A DNA stretch of 64,000 nt, taken from Ashinkailepas kermadecensis (Eukaryota; Arthropoda; Thecostraca; Neolepadidae). The stretch is from the NCBI GenBank assembly GCA_034440615.1, contig JAOTOM010005178.1, positions 1,611,001 through 1,675,000 of the forward strand. The letters run 5' to 3'. Under the pieces are notes generated by a model, which did not search any database, was not told where the DNA came from, and saw only the letters and a list, made by a program, of their open reading frames with translations. The position numbers and the translations under genes are program-made. Shown piece by piece: positions 48,046-58,684 of this stretch (position 1 is its first letter; each line of letters opens with the position of its first letter).

Positions 48046-48954
48046 CCGTACTACCTTCGTCACAGCTGGAACTGGGACAGCGATGAGGCTCCCAGGTGTC
48101 GGGCGGGCGTCCCGGACTTCTAGCAACGGCACCCGCTTCGTCAAGTGCGGAACGTGGACGGAGATGGAAGTCGGAGGTGGGGATGCGGTCGGGGCCGACG
48201 CCCAGGCTGGACGTCCAGTGTTCAGGTTGGACGAATGTTGACCCGGGCACCATGTGGATGCCGTTACGGGGAGGGTGTGAGGTCACGTGACGGTGTGACA
48301 GGTGGGTGGGACCAGTTGGTGAGGACCGGGACAGCGGCGTTGAGATGCTGCCCGTCCGTGCCTCTCCCACTGCCACCGCCGCTGGCTATCACACCCAGTG
48401 GCCACGTGAACGCTGTGCATGGTTGGCTTGATATCTTGGAATCGTGAATTTCGGGAGTGTGATGTTTTGGCCACCAAATCCCGGCAGGATAATTTTCCTT
48501 TTGCTTTTGGGGTCACTCTGATGTATTTCCGAACTTTGGCTTACCTGACTTTGGTTTGTAATTTAGGAACCATGATGGAAGGAGTAATAAGTGGTTCGAA
48601 ACAAACACGGGGATGAGACGTAGTCTATGTGTCTCCCACAACTGTGCGGTATACTAGTGCTGCAATGAAGTCCGGGAAGAACCCCCAAGGTTGCCCATTT
48701 GTATCAATCAGCAATATGTGTACTGTTGCGCTGGCAAATAGAACCATTCAGTATTATAGCAAGAAGAGTGAGGTGATTATGTTCCGCCGACGAGGATAAT
48801 CTTCTCGATGACAAAGCTGAGCGAATAAAGCCGGAACACAAATAGAACAGGGATGTTCTGCCAGCCCTGCAGGTGCGGCATTGACGTCAATGGGCGGATG
48901 TTGCCGACGTCACCATCAGGGCGGGGCCGTCACGCCGCTTCGTCCCCCATTGGT

Positions 48955-49235
48955 CGTCGCGTGACGTCTGGCCGTGGCCAGCTGAAGCTGGCCGCCAATT
49001 TGTTACCATATTACGTGACGTCTGGCCGCGGTCGGCCGAAGCTTGCCGCCAATTTGTTGCCATATTACGTGACGTCTGGCCGTGGCCGGCCGAAGCCTGC
49101 CGCCAATTTGTTACCATATTGCGTGACGTCTGGCCGCGGTCGGCCGAAGCTTGCCGCCAATTTGTTACCATATTACGTGACGTCTGGCCGCGGTCGGCCG
49201 AAGCTTGCCGCCAATTTGTTGCCACATTACGTGAC
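48955..49235. repeat. ~57-bp minisatellite, 5 copies
   Basis: The unit includes acgtgacgtctggccgcggt, cggccgaagcttgccgccaa and tttgttaccatatt. Confidence 0.95.
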
Positions 49236-49369
49236 GAATTACACCGGACGGCCCAATGGCCCGGGTACGCCCCTGTGCACGGGTCGGAACGAGCCCCGCC
49301 CGCAGGCCGAGACCGGCCACGTCAATGGCTGAGGCGCTCCACGCCCACAGAACAGGATGCGCCCCGTGA

Positions 49370-49900
49370 AATGCGTCTGGGCACGGTACGCCCACATGCC
49401 AGTGCACACTCTCCTCGTCTGGGCACGTTACGCCCACATGCCAGTGCACACTCTCCTCGTCTGGGCACGTTACGCCCACATGCCAGTGCACACTCTCCTC
49501 GTCTGGGCACGTTACGCCCACATGCCAGTGCACACTCTCCTCGTCTGGGCACGTTACGCCCACATGCCAGTGCACACTCTCCTCGTCTGGGCACGTTACG
49601 CCCACATGCCAGTGCACACTCTCTGTCGGGCTCGTCTGGGCACGGTACGCCCACATGCCAGTGCACACTCTCCTCGTCTGGGCACGTTACGCCCACATGC
49701 CAGTGCACACTCTCCTCGTCTGGGCACGTTACGCCCACATGCCAGTGCACACTCTCCTCGTCTGGGCTCGTCTGGGCACGGTACGCCCACATGCCAGTGC
49801 ACACTCTCCTCGTCTGGGCACGGTACGCCCACATGCCAGTGCACACTCTCCTCGTCTGGGCACGGTACGCCCACATGCCAGTGCACACTCTCCTCACCAC
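49370..49900. repeat. 42-bp minisatellite
   Basis: About 12.5 copies of cgtctgggcacgttacgccc, acatgccagtgcacactctc, ct, with acggtacg/acgttacg variants in blocks. The period is divisible by 3, so long frames are artefacts. Confidence 0.97.
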
Positions 49901-49974
49901 CCACATGTCAGGATTTTCCTTCGCCCTGACTTTCCTTCCTTCGCAGGATTCGTTCGCTCAGCTTTAAGACACAG

Positions 49975-50375
49975 CCCACTTACAGATCAGGGTGCGCCCC
50001 GCTCACAGAGCAGGGTGTGCCCCCCCCCCCGCCCACAGACCAGGGTGCGCTCCTCCCACAGGCCATGGTGTGCCCATCCCACAGACCAGGGTGCGCTCCT
50101 CCCACAGGCCATGGTGTGCCCACCCACAGACCAGGGTGCGCTCCTCCCACAGGCCATGGTGTGCCCACCCACAGACCAGCGTGCGCCCCTCCCACAAACC
50201 AAAGGTGCCCCGCCCACAGGCCAGGGTGCGCCCTGCCCACAGACCAGGGCGCGCCCCTCCCACATACCAGAGTGCGCTCCGTCCACAGACCATGGTCCGC
50301 CCCTCCCACGGGCCACGATACGCCTCGCCCATGGGCCAGGTTACGCCCCGCCCTCAGATCCAGCCTGTAGTCCAG
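49975..50375. repeat. ~23-bp degenerate minisatellite
   Basis: Alternating cagaccagggtgcgcccctc and caggccatggtgtgcccacc units, about 16 copies. Confidence 0.92.
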
Positions 50376-51834
50376 AGCAGGCGCCTCGCACTCGCCAGGA
50401 GATGCGATAGCCTACGTGTGTGGACGAGGGGTCAGCGATGCAGTAGCAGAATGGGTGAGCTTCTATCTGGGACGGTGTGAGTTACTGGCGAGGCGCTGCC
50501 ATGGAATATAAATTGACGGCAACGCTTTATAATCCGCGCTGTGTCTCTGATAAATGGCGCAATATCTTCGGCGAGCCTGATAAGCTCCCGGCGTGGGCCT
50601 CGCCGGCCGAAATGATCCTACGTGCGTCATTATGGTCCCCTGCGTCATTATGGTAACCTGCGCTAGGACGAGACCGTTAGCCGGCACACATGACGGAAGC
50701 GAAAATGAATACGGAAGTACGCAGCGGAGATGCGCTCCTCTGCACGGCTGGTTGCTAGGATAGTTGATGTCCTGTCCGCGTCTGTCTGAAAAGCTTTTGC
50801 TCAGTGTTGCTAACAAGATAACGAGCTACGAAATTATGATTTGCTGCTTTTTGCGCTTATTACGGAAATGTCTATCCGTATAGAATTACTACGAAATGAT
50901 GCTGTGCTGCTTTTTGCGCTTATTATGGAACTATTTATCCGTCCAAATATCAAACTAAATCCCATATACCCTCGATTAAGTGGTGATCGGACGTGGGCAA
51001 ATTTGTTTATACATGTGCTCCGTCTCCGTCTTAAGTCTCTCGGGAGCGGCATGGCTGAGGGCAAATTTATTGAATATGGCCGACGGCCAATCCAGACGCA
51101 GCTCAATGCCTGGAACGGTAGGCTGTGTAACCCATCAAGTTATTACTTGGCCATACGGGCCGCAGAACCGATACCGACAACCTGCTCCTGCCTGAATGGC
51201 TTCAAAACTGATCCTGAAATCATCCAAAATTGCCTTTGTTATGATAGGTAAAACTGTTTTCTTTTTTCGTTTTTCAAAGCCCTTGTGATCTAGCTCTGTC
51301 GGATAGTCCCCGCCCACCTCGCCAGATGCCAGATATACAGACACGTCGCGTCGTTAGTTTTTGTGTCGGATTTCCCGTCCGTTATTTACTGTTCCCCGCC
51401 GGGCTCCCTGCAGCCTATGCACGGGCCAGCCCGTAAAAATAAACCCGGCCGGCAGGTGTTAGCCAACACGGGCCGCCGTGTTCTGGCCATTGGTAGTCGA
51501 ACCAAGTCCACCGCCGCCGGCAAACACACACCGCTACTTTCCAGGCCCACGATCGCCGTGATGATGTCATTCGGTGCGTCCGGAAACGCGCGTTTTTTCG
51601 TTTTTGTCGGAATCCAACCAAGTGATTGGATGTGGCCTATCACATGGCTGCGTTGCTATGCTCCGGTTATCGCTGTCCGATGTCGTTTGTACGTGCATGG
51701 CTCCTAATGTGGGCTAATTAAGCTCCTGTTGGTCGTCTGCTGGTGAGTCACTGGGCATCGGTCGCAGCCGCCTGAGGCGTGAGGGAACCTCGGACCTCGG
51801 ACGGGGGCGTTCGTGGTTCGAGGTTCCCCGGGCT

Positions 51835-53225
51835 ACAGTCAGGGATGTCCGGGCTAGAGGTGTCCCGGACCACAGTCAGGAGGGGTGTTGGTGGCTGATG
51901 GCACCCCTATAACACAGTCAGGGATGTCCGGGCTAGAGGTGTCCCGGACCATAGTCAGGAGGGATGTTGGTGGCTGATGGCACCCCTAGACAACAGTCAG
52001 GGATGTCCGGGCTGGAGGTGTCCCGGACCACAGTCAGGAGGGATGTTGGTGGCTGATGGCACCCCTAGAACACAGTCAGGGATGTCCGGGCTAGAGGTGT
52101 CCCGGACCACAGTCAGGAGGGATGTTGGTGGCTGATGGCACCCCTAGAACACAGTCAGGGATGTCCGGGCTGGAGGTGTCCCGGACCACAGTCAGGAGGG
52201 ATGTTGGTGGCTGATGGCACCCCTATAACACAGTCAGGGATGTCCGGGCTAGAGGTGTCCCGGACCATAGTCAGGAGGGATGTTGGTGACTGATGGCACC
52301 CCTAGAACACAGTCAGGGATGTCGGGCTGGAGGTGTCCCGGACCACAGTCAGGGGGACGTTGGTGGCTGATGGCACCCCTAGAACACAGTCAGGGATGTG
52401 GGTGGGTGTCCCGGACCACAGTCAGGAGGGGATGTTGGTGGCTGATGGCACCCCTGAACACAGTCAGGGATGTCCGGGCTAGAGGTGTCCCGGACCACAG
52501 TCAGGAGGGATGTTGGTGGCTGATGGCACCCTAGAAGCTAGAGGTGTCCCGGACCACAGTGGAGGGATGTTGGTGGCTGATGGCACCCCTAGAACACAGT
52601 CAGGGATGTCCGGGCTAGAGGTGTCCCGGACCACAGTCAGGAGGGATGTTGGTGGCTGATGGCACCCCTAGAACACAGTCAGGGATGTCCGGGCTAGAGG
52701 TGTCCCGGACCACAGTCAGGAGGGATGTTGGTGGCTGATGGCACCCCTAGAACACAGTCAGGGATGTCCGGGCTAGAGGTGTCCCGGACCACAGTCAGGA
52801 GGGATGTTGGTGGCTGATGGCACCCCTAGAACACAGTCAGGGATGTCCGGGCTAGAGGTGTCCCGGACCACAGTCAGGAGGGATGTTGGTGGCTGATGGC
52901 ACCCCTAGAACACAGTCAGGGATGTCCGGGCTAGAGGTGTCCCGGACCACAGTCAGGAGGGATGTTGGTGGCTGATGGCACCCCTAGAACACAGTCAGGG
53001 ATGTCCGGGCTAGAGGTGTCCCGGACCACAGTCAGGAGGGATGTTGGTGGCTGATGGCACCCCTAGAACACAGTCAGGGATGTCCGGGCTAGAGGTGTCC
53101 CGGACCACAGTCAGGAGGGATGTTGGTGGCTGATGGCACCCCTAGAACACAGTCAGGGATGTCCGGGCTAGAGGTGTCCCGGACTACAGTCAGGAGGGAT
53201 GTTGGTGGCTGAAGACACCCCTAGA
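51835..53225. repeat. 79-bp minisatellite upstream of exon 53365-53460
   Basis: About 17.5 copies; the unit carries cacagtcagggatgtccggg, ctagaggtgtcccggaccac and ggtggctgatggcacccc. Units 3'-ward are nearly identical, while those near 52310-52560 contain deletions. Decayed copies continue to the exon: agtggctgactaacccctct gacccccag before the exon resembles ggtggctgatggcacccct agaacacag in the unit. Confidence 0.96.
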
Positions 53226-53364
53226 CAACGGTCAGGGTTGTCAGGGCTGCATCTGTACATGGGCGGCACTCGTAGGTGGCTGAACGAATAGGGTCAGGAA
53301 ATCCCCAGATGGTTGGCCTGACTGCTGTGGTCCCCAGTGGCTGACTAACCCCTCTGACCCCCAG

Positions 53365-53460
53365 AATCTGGAGGAGTCTGAGCGTACCTCGCTGTCGGCC
53401 GCTATGGTGGAGGAGCGGGGTCGGTACTGCCGGTTCGTGTCCTGCCTGCAGCCAGTGGTG
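53365..53460 (+). CDS. MTSS1: mim/MTSS1 exon, I-BAR (AAMVEERGRYCRFVSCLQPV)
   Basis: A 96-bp, 32-codon exon, phase 0 at both ends. The acceptor is ctgacccccag (to 53364); the donor is GTGAGT at 53461. NLEESERTSLSAAMVEERGR followed by YCRFVSCLQPVV aligns residue for residue with vertebrate LLEETEKQAVRKALIEERGR and FCTFISMLRPVI; EERGR is the family hallmark. The last 26 exon bases plus 11 intron bases are repeated twice more immediately downstream (period 37), giving three identical donors at 53461, 53498 and 53535. Because 37 is not a multiple of 3, use of donor 2 or 3 would shift the frame. The first donor was chosen by homology to the next exon. Confidence 0.94.
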
Positions 53461-53546
53461 GTGAGTGCTGGTCGTGTACTGCCTGCAGCCAGTGGTGGTG
53501 AGTGCTGGTCGTGTCCTGCCTGCTGCCAGTGGTGGTGAGTGCTGGT
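53434..53546. repeat. 37-bp triplication spanning the 5' splice site of exon 53365-53460
   Basis: tcgtgtcctgcctgcagcca gtggtg|gtgagtgctgg occurs three times at 37-bp spacing, with donors at 53461, 53498 and 53535. The first copy is exonic up to the bar. Confidence 0.97.
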
Positions 53547-54157
53547 CATTTCGACATTCATCGTCAGTCCAACTGATGTGACTCCAATGATAGGAAATTG
53601 ATGTTACGTTGAAGCGTAGGTATCAGACGAAGTCGCCAAAAAAGTCAGATTATGTCGACAGAAATGACTAATTATTATGCAGATATATCGCTGATGATGA
53701 CGTTGGAGCGTGAAGCGTAGCAATTGTTGGCCGACTCCTCGTTGCCTAAGTGTCAAATCAGATGTGATGAAACTGGAGGGTCGAATGCAGTCGCTTTATG
53801 GAAATCAATTCAAAAAGTGAAAGCTACGTTGTCAAGCGGCCAAAAGCGAGTTATTTTGCATGTTTTTTTTCAACGTAAATGTGGAACTCCAAGATTCTGT
53901 GCGGACTGTTCTCTCTCCATGACTTCACGGTGGCAACTGGCCATATCCAGCACTGAGAGCGTACTGATCAAGGTCTAGAGAGTGAATGAGAAGGCGCATG
54001 ACATGAACAGAAATGGAGATAGAGAGAGGGGGAGGGGGGGGGAATGGGAGGGAGGGTTAAGCCACTGCATGCAGTCCTGACGTGGAAGAACTGTATTGAG
54101 CACGGGGCTTCTGGACCAGATCTGGATTTTCATGATTGCACTGAGCTCCGTGGGATG

Positions 54158-54900
54158 CCGTAGCCAGTGATGGACACTGTGGACTCCGCTGCTGGTGGTG
54201 GGTCCTGTGGAGTCCACTGATGGTGGTGGACCCTGTGGACTCCGCTGCTGCTGGTGGGTCCTGTGGACTCCGCTGCTGGTGGTGAGCTCTGTGGACTCCG
54301 CTGCTGCTGGTGAGCTCTGTGGACTCCGCTGCTGCTGGTGAGCTCTGTGGACTCCGCTGCTGGTGGTGGGTCATGTGGACTCTGCCGCTAGTGGTGAACC
54401 ATGTGGACTCCGCTGCTGGTGGTGAGCTCTGTGGACTCCGCTGCTAGTGGTGGGTCCTGTGGACTCCGCTGCTGCTGGTGAGCTCTGTGGACTCCGCTGC
54501 TGGTGGTGGGTCATGTGGACTCTGCCGCTAGTGGTGAACCATGTGGACTCCGCTGCTGGTGGTGAGCTCTGTGGACTCCGCTGCTAGTGGTGGGTCCTGT
54601 GGACTCCGCTGCTGGTGGTGAGCTCTGTGGACTCCGCTGCTGGTGGTGAGCTCTGTGGACTCCGCTGCTGGTGGTGGGTCATGTGGACTCCGCTGCTGGT
54701 GGTGAGCTCTGTGGACTCCGCTGCTGGTGGTGGGTCCTGTGGACTCCGCTGCTGGTGGTGAGCTCTGTGGACTCCGCTGCTGATGGTGAGCTCTGTGGAC
54801 TCCGCTGCTGGTGGTGGGTCATGTGGACTCTGCCGCTAGTGGTGAACCATGTGGACTCCGCTGCTGGTGGTGAGCTCTGTGGAGTCCGCTGCTGGTTGGT
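54158..54900. repeat. 28-bp minisatellite
   Basis: About 26 copies of gtggactccgctgctggtgg followed by tgagctct; tgggtcct, tgggtcat and ctagtggtgaaccat variants form a repeated multi-unit pattern (compare 54360-54480 with 54506-54620). Confidence 0.97.
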
Positions 54901-56454
54901 GGTGGCCGTCCATGGGGAGTTGGTGGGCGGCGGGAGGGCGAGGTGGTGGGACGGACTAGAGCTGGTGCCGATGTCGGCAGCTGAGCCCTATGAGAGTCAC
55001 GGCGGACAGCCGGCCGATCTGGTCTGATCTGATCTGGTCTGATCTGATCTGATTTTGTCCGGTTTGGTCTGGTCTGGGCTGATCTGGTCTGATTTGGTCT
55101 CGTCTGATTCTTAGGTGGCAGGTTTGTCGTCTCGTGACCAGCCGGTCCCGGGCCTCGCTGTCCTGATGCGACCTGACCTGGCATGGCGTGACCTATTACT
55201 TGTCCTACGCCGTGTCATTCGGGCTTGAACTGACACCATCGCCTGATTTGTCCTGACCCGTTCTGACCTGACTGATGTTCTGAGGCCTGATGTGGCCGGA
55301 CGTGACCGCATCGCCTGGCCTGACTCGCAACCTGGTCTGATCTGTCTCGACCGACCTGCCCTGAGCTGAAGCGACGCGTCCCGCCAGACCCGGCCGTGTC
55401 GAGACTGATCTCTCGCCCGACATTCCTGCCGGCCACCGCTCCCTTCCCCTCCCCCTCATGGCCGACACACCGACTGGCGAGCGCCCCCTGTAAAACGTCT
55501 CACAGCGGCAATTGCGCTACGTTCCGTCACTGCCGATACGATGTCAACCGCACAATACGGGCCAGTAAAAGTCCAGCGGACGGCAGCCGCCGCAACAAAA
55601 GACCGACTATCACCCGGCAAAATCGATGTGTTCCGACTGTGCCTGCACGCGAGAATGGGCTGGCCGGCCAGGCGTCTGCTCTCGCCAGACTCGGACCCAG
55701 GCCCCCTCCTGCAGCAGGCTTTCTGCTGCGTGTCCTGTTGTTCGCGTGTCGACGGAGCTTTCCGTTCAGTTCCATGCAGTCGCCAGCTTGTTGGTTTCCG
55801 AAAGCGATTTGCCGCCTGAGAACGTTTGCACTTTGTGCGTCTATCCATCCGGCGGCAATCGTGTAAATTGGACCGAATTGAAGCGGCGGTACGCCCGGAG
55901 CCGGCGAATGGGCGCCAATGATCAAAGGCCGGTCAAAGCGCCCTTAAGCCCAAGTAACTAACTGACTGCCCGGACCTGTTGACAAACTCTGCCGCGCTGC
56001 CTGCTGTGCTGTTTACATTGGCACTTGCAACACGCGGGCCTGCGTGGGGAACTGTGGAACAGGCCAGTCTGCACCTGACTTACTGTGCGTTCGAAATTCG
56101 GTGGTCAGGACGGCGAGCGTTGAGTTTGTATGCTGTGACAAGTTTATTGGGTGTCGCTTGTCCATGGACTGGAAGCATGAGGCAGTAAAACTAAGGCATT
56201 CACTGACGATACAGCTGCATCGTTCGTGCTTATACACGGCGCTTCGTCGGCCACGCCGCCCCCCGCCCCCTTCCCTCTGCCGCCTCTGACCTGTCGCTGT
56301 TGTAAAGCCTAGCCGAGCCATGCTCCTCAGACCAGTAGCACGACACTGCAAGTGTAGGTCAACTTCAGCGGCCGACAGTCGGCAGATCAGACGTGTACTG
56401 GTGTGTCTGACGCCCTCTCCAAAGGCCGCGTGTTTGCCGCGACGTCTATGTTGT

Positions 56455-56618
56455 CCCGATGCCCGTGATAATACGTCGTCACGTGACTCAGTGGTATGAG
56501 ATGTGTCGGTTACAGCGTCGACCCCTGTTTTCTCCTGGCGCTCGGTGCCCGTGATAATACGTCGTCACGTGACTCAGTGGTGTGGGGTGTGCCGGTTATA
56601 CTGTCCACCTCTATGCCG
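56455..56618. repeat. Left part of the splice-acceptor array (93-bp form)
   Basis: gcccgtgataatacgtcgtc followed by acgtgactcagtggt occurs twice (56460 and 56548). Each is followed by a diverged g.g.tgt.ccggttat.c.gtc.acc unit of the 43-bp array. The array is then cut by the LINE after gccgacagca. Confidence 0.88.
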
Positions 56619-57225
56619 ACAGCATAAAGTCATGAAGTGTAAAGGCTTAATAAGAGCCACAGGGGCCCATCTAGGTTAAGCCTATCTTGAAAAGGTACTA
56701 GAAATGTACATACTCTCACTCCAATCAATCCCTTATCTCAAGTTCCTAGGGAGCTATATATCCCAGCCTATCTAGCACCATTCACTTGTTATTGCATAAC
56801 ACACTCAACAATTACAAACTCCTCCAATCATACCCATTGTGCTACTATAGCCAATCTCATCAGTATCACATCCCGAAGGAATGTGCTGAATCCACTGCTA
56901 GGTACACCCTATATAGTTACAAAGCGTTTAGACTTAATAAGAGACCCAATGATCCATCCAGTTAAGTCTGTAAATGGAAGATACCATAAGCCTGGTAAAA
57001 AGACCGACCCCAACCATCCCACATCCTGAAGAAACCAGTCCTCCAATATCCCACACACCTATCAATGCCTATCTATCCTGGCTTTTCAGCCCCTGATCCC
57101 TCTTAGCACATGTGGATTGAATGTCTTATCAATAATTTTCAAACTGCATCCATGCCTGCTTAAAGGGGTCTGTACCGTGCACACTTACTTAACATAAATC
57201 TCACCTCATCCATCACAAATTAGAA

Positions 57226-57600
57226 CTAAAAAACAAGATTTTCCTGTCTAAAAAAATTGTCCACCCTACTTTTAAATACATTCAATGAGGAACTCTCCAC
57301 AACAACAACAGCAGGCAGCCCATTCCACTGATCAACAACCCTTTGACTGAAGACCTGTTGTCGCTTAACTGTCCTACACCTCAACTTGTGTAACCTGAAT
57401 TGATGACTCCGATGTGATACTCTAAACTGAAGAGTGCCATTCAAATTGACCTGATCTAGTCCTTTAACAAGTGTGTACATTTCAATCATGTCCCCAGTTA
57501 ATCTCCTATACTTGAGTGAGTACATATCTAATGCCACAAGCCTTTCTCCATATTCTAAGTTGCCTATTCCACTGATGAGTCTAGTTGCTTTGCGCTGCAC
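57226..57600 (-). pseudogene. LINE ORF2 C-terminal fragment
   Basis: A 124-residue minus-strand frame from MQRKATRLISGIGNLEYGER to a stop after FFRQENLVF. It continues the RT frame of the same LINE after a single in-frame stop at 57622-57624. Conserved features of the LINE C-terminus are seen: ERLVALDMYSLKYRRLTGDM and QQVFSQRVVDQWNGLP. It belongs to the truncated LINE and is not a host gene. Confidence 0.85.
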
Positions 57601-57624
57601 TCTTTCTAAAATATCTATATATTT

Positions 57625-58118
57625 TTATAGGTAGGGGCTCCATGCTTGTACAGAATATTCCAAGTGGGGTCGCACATATGCTAAGTACAGTTTTTTCATG
57701 ACTTCCTTGCTCTTATATATCACACTTCTATTAATGAGTCCCAGCATTCTGAGTGCCCTGTTCCTAGCTGAGATACATTGTTTTTCTGCTTTAAGGTCTT
57801 TTGAAACCAACACACCTAAGTCCCGTTCCTCTTCAATAATATCCAGTTCCCTCCCTCCCATTGTATATCTGAAAGTCTCCCCTCCAGACCCCAGATGCAT
57901 AACCTTACACTTGTCATAGTTGAAAGACATCTGCCATTGATCAGCCCACTTTTTTAGGTCCTCCAAGTCTAGTTAAATATTTATAGATTGATCACAACTG
58001 TTTGCCACTCCTACCAGCTTGATGTCATCAGCAAATTTGAGCACTATTCCTCAGCCCTACCTCAATGTTATTCACAAAGATGATAAAGAGAAGTGGCCCT
58101 AGAACAGAGCCCTGAGCA
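57625..58118 (-). pseudogene. LINE reverse transcriptase fragment (palm/thumb part)
   Basis: This is the RT part of the LINE above: the catalytic FADD motif, then an uninterrupted 113-residue frame (57966-57625) from MEDLKKWADQWQ to YSVQAWSPYL. A one-base shift separates the upstream GSVLGPLLFIIF segment from FADDIKLVG, and stops lie at both ends of the open stretch. No intact enzyme can be made from it. Confidence 0.85.
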
Positions 58119-58602
58119 TGGTGAGGTGTCGGTGATAGCGTTTACCCCTGCACCGACAGCAGGGTGGGGTGCCGGTTATAGCGTTTACCCCGTATCGACA
58201 GCAGGGTGAGATGTCGGTTATAGCGTCTACCCCCGTACCGACAGCAGGGTGGGGTGCCGGTTATACGTCTACCCTTTGTGCCGACAGCAGGGCGAGGTGT
58301 CGGCTATAGCGTCTACCCCTGTGCCGACAGCAGGGTGAGGTGTCGGTTATAGCGTCTACCCCTGTGCCGACAGCAGGGTGAGGTGTCGGTTATAGCGTCT
58401 ACCCCTGTGCCGACAGCAGGGTGAGGTGTCGGTTATATTCCCCGTACAGAGGGTGGGGTGTCGGTTATAGCGTCTACCCTGTGCCGACAGCAGGGTGAGG
58501 TGTCGGTTATAGCGTCTACCCCTGTGCCGACAGCAGGGTGAGGTGTCGGTTATAGCGTCTACCCTTGTGCCGACAGCAGGGCGAGGTGTCGGTGATCGGC
58601 GA
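58119..58602. repeat. 43-bp minisatellite spanning the 3' splice site of exon 58580-58684
   Basis: Eleven units of gtgaggtgtcggttatagcg, tctacccctgtgccgacagc, agg. The last unit's cagcag is the real acceptor, and the exon's first ~20 bases (ggcgaggtgtcggtgatcgg) are the start of one more unit. One central unit (about 58430-58450) is degenerate. Confidence 0.96.
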
Positions 58603-58684
58603 GATGGTGCACCTCTCGGAGGTGATGAACCAGCTGGAACAGAGCACGGTCGACCCGCACACGCTGCCGGCCGCCTCCGAACAG
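58580..58684 (+). CDS. MTSS1: mim/MTSS1 exon, end of I-BAR (GEVSVIGEMVHLSEVMNQLE)
   Basis: A 105-bp, 35-codon exon, phase 0 at both ends. GEVSVIGEMVHLSEVMNQLE followed by QSTVDPHTLPAASEQ aligns with vertebrate EEISMLGEITHLQTISEDLK and SLTMDPHKLPSSSEQ. The donor is GTGAGT at 58685. The acceptor is a NAGNAG tandem (gacagcag, AG at 58575-58576 and 58578-58579); the upstream choice would add one Gln. The acceptor plus the first ~20 bases of the exon are the final unit of an 11-copy, 43-bp array (58120-58600), so the intron side holds about ten near-identical decoy acceptors, most with the same CAGCAGG. One unit before the LINE is also visible at 56560-56618. Confidence 0.93.

Larger units (their letters stand above)
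47415..53364 (+). other. MTSS1: mim/MTSS1 intron (5.9 kb)
   Basis: Starts GTATGT, ends ctgacccccag. Contains the donor array, a 54-bp, a 42-bp and a ~23-bp array, and the 79-bp array. Unique stretches with nothing recognised: 48060-48950 and 50380-51830. The latter has a 68-bp partial duplication of gtgctgctttttgcgcttat at 50840 and 50907. Confidence 0.9.
56619..58118 (-). mobile_element. 5'-truncated non-LTR retrotransposon (CR1/L2-like LINE), dead copy
   Basis: On the minus strand the element enters inside the reverse transcriptase, with a GSVLGPLLFIIF motif (58069-58115) and FADDIKLVG (FADD at 58021-58035). It continues with KKWADQWQMSFNYDKCKVMH, ERDLGVLVSKDLKAEKQC and HLEYSVQAWSPYL, then the C-terminal QRKATRLISG...LDQVNLNG region typical of CR1/L2-type LINEs, to about 57226. 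About 600 bp of 3' UTR with a diverged internal duplication follow. It is broken by a frameshift before FADD, a stop near 57991 and a stop at 57622-57624. No poly-A and no clear target duplication are seen, as is common for CR1. It is inserted into the 43-bp splice-acceptor minisatellite, which continues on both sides. Confidence 0.88.
53461..58579 (+). other. MTSS1: mim/MTSS1 intron (5.1 kb)
   Basis: Starts GTGAGT, ends gacagcag. Contains the donor triplication, a 28-bp array, TCTGATC-type repeats at 55018-55110, unique sequence 53550-54155 and 55115-56450 with no gene recognised, and the acceptor array interrupted by the LINE. Confidence 0.9.

Noticed and set aside
57226..57966. Two minus-strand frames as a host gene
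   Set aside because: They are parts of a LINE reverse transcriptase with frameshift and stops.
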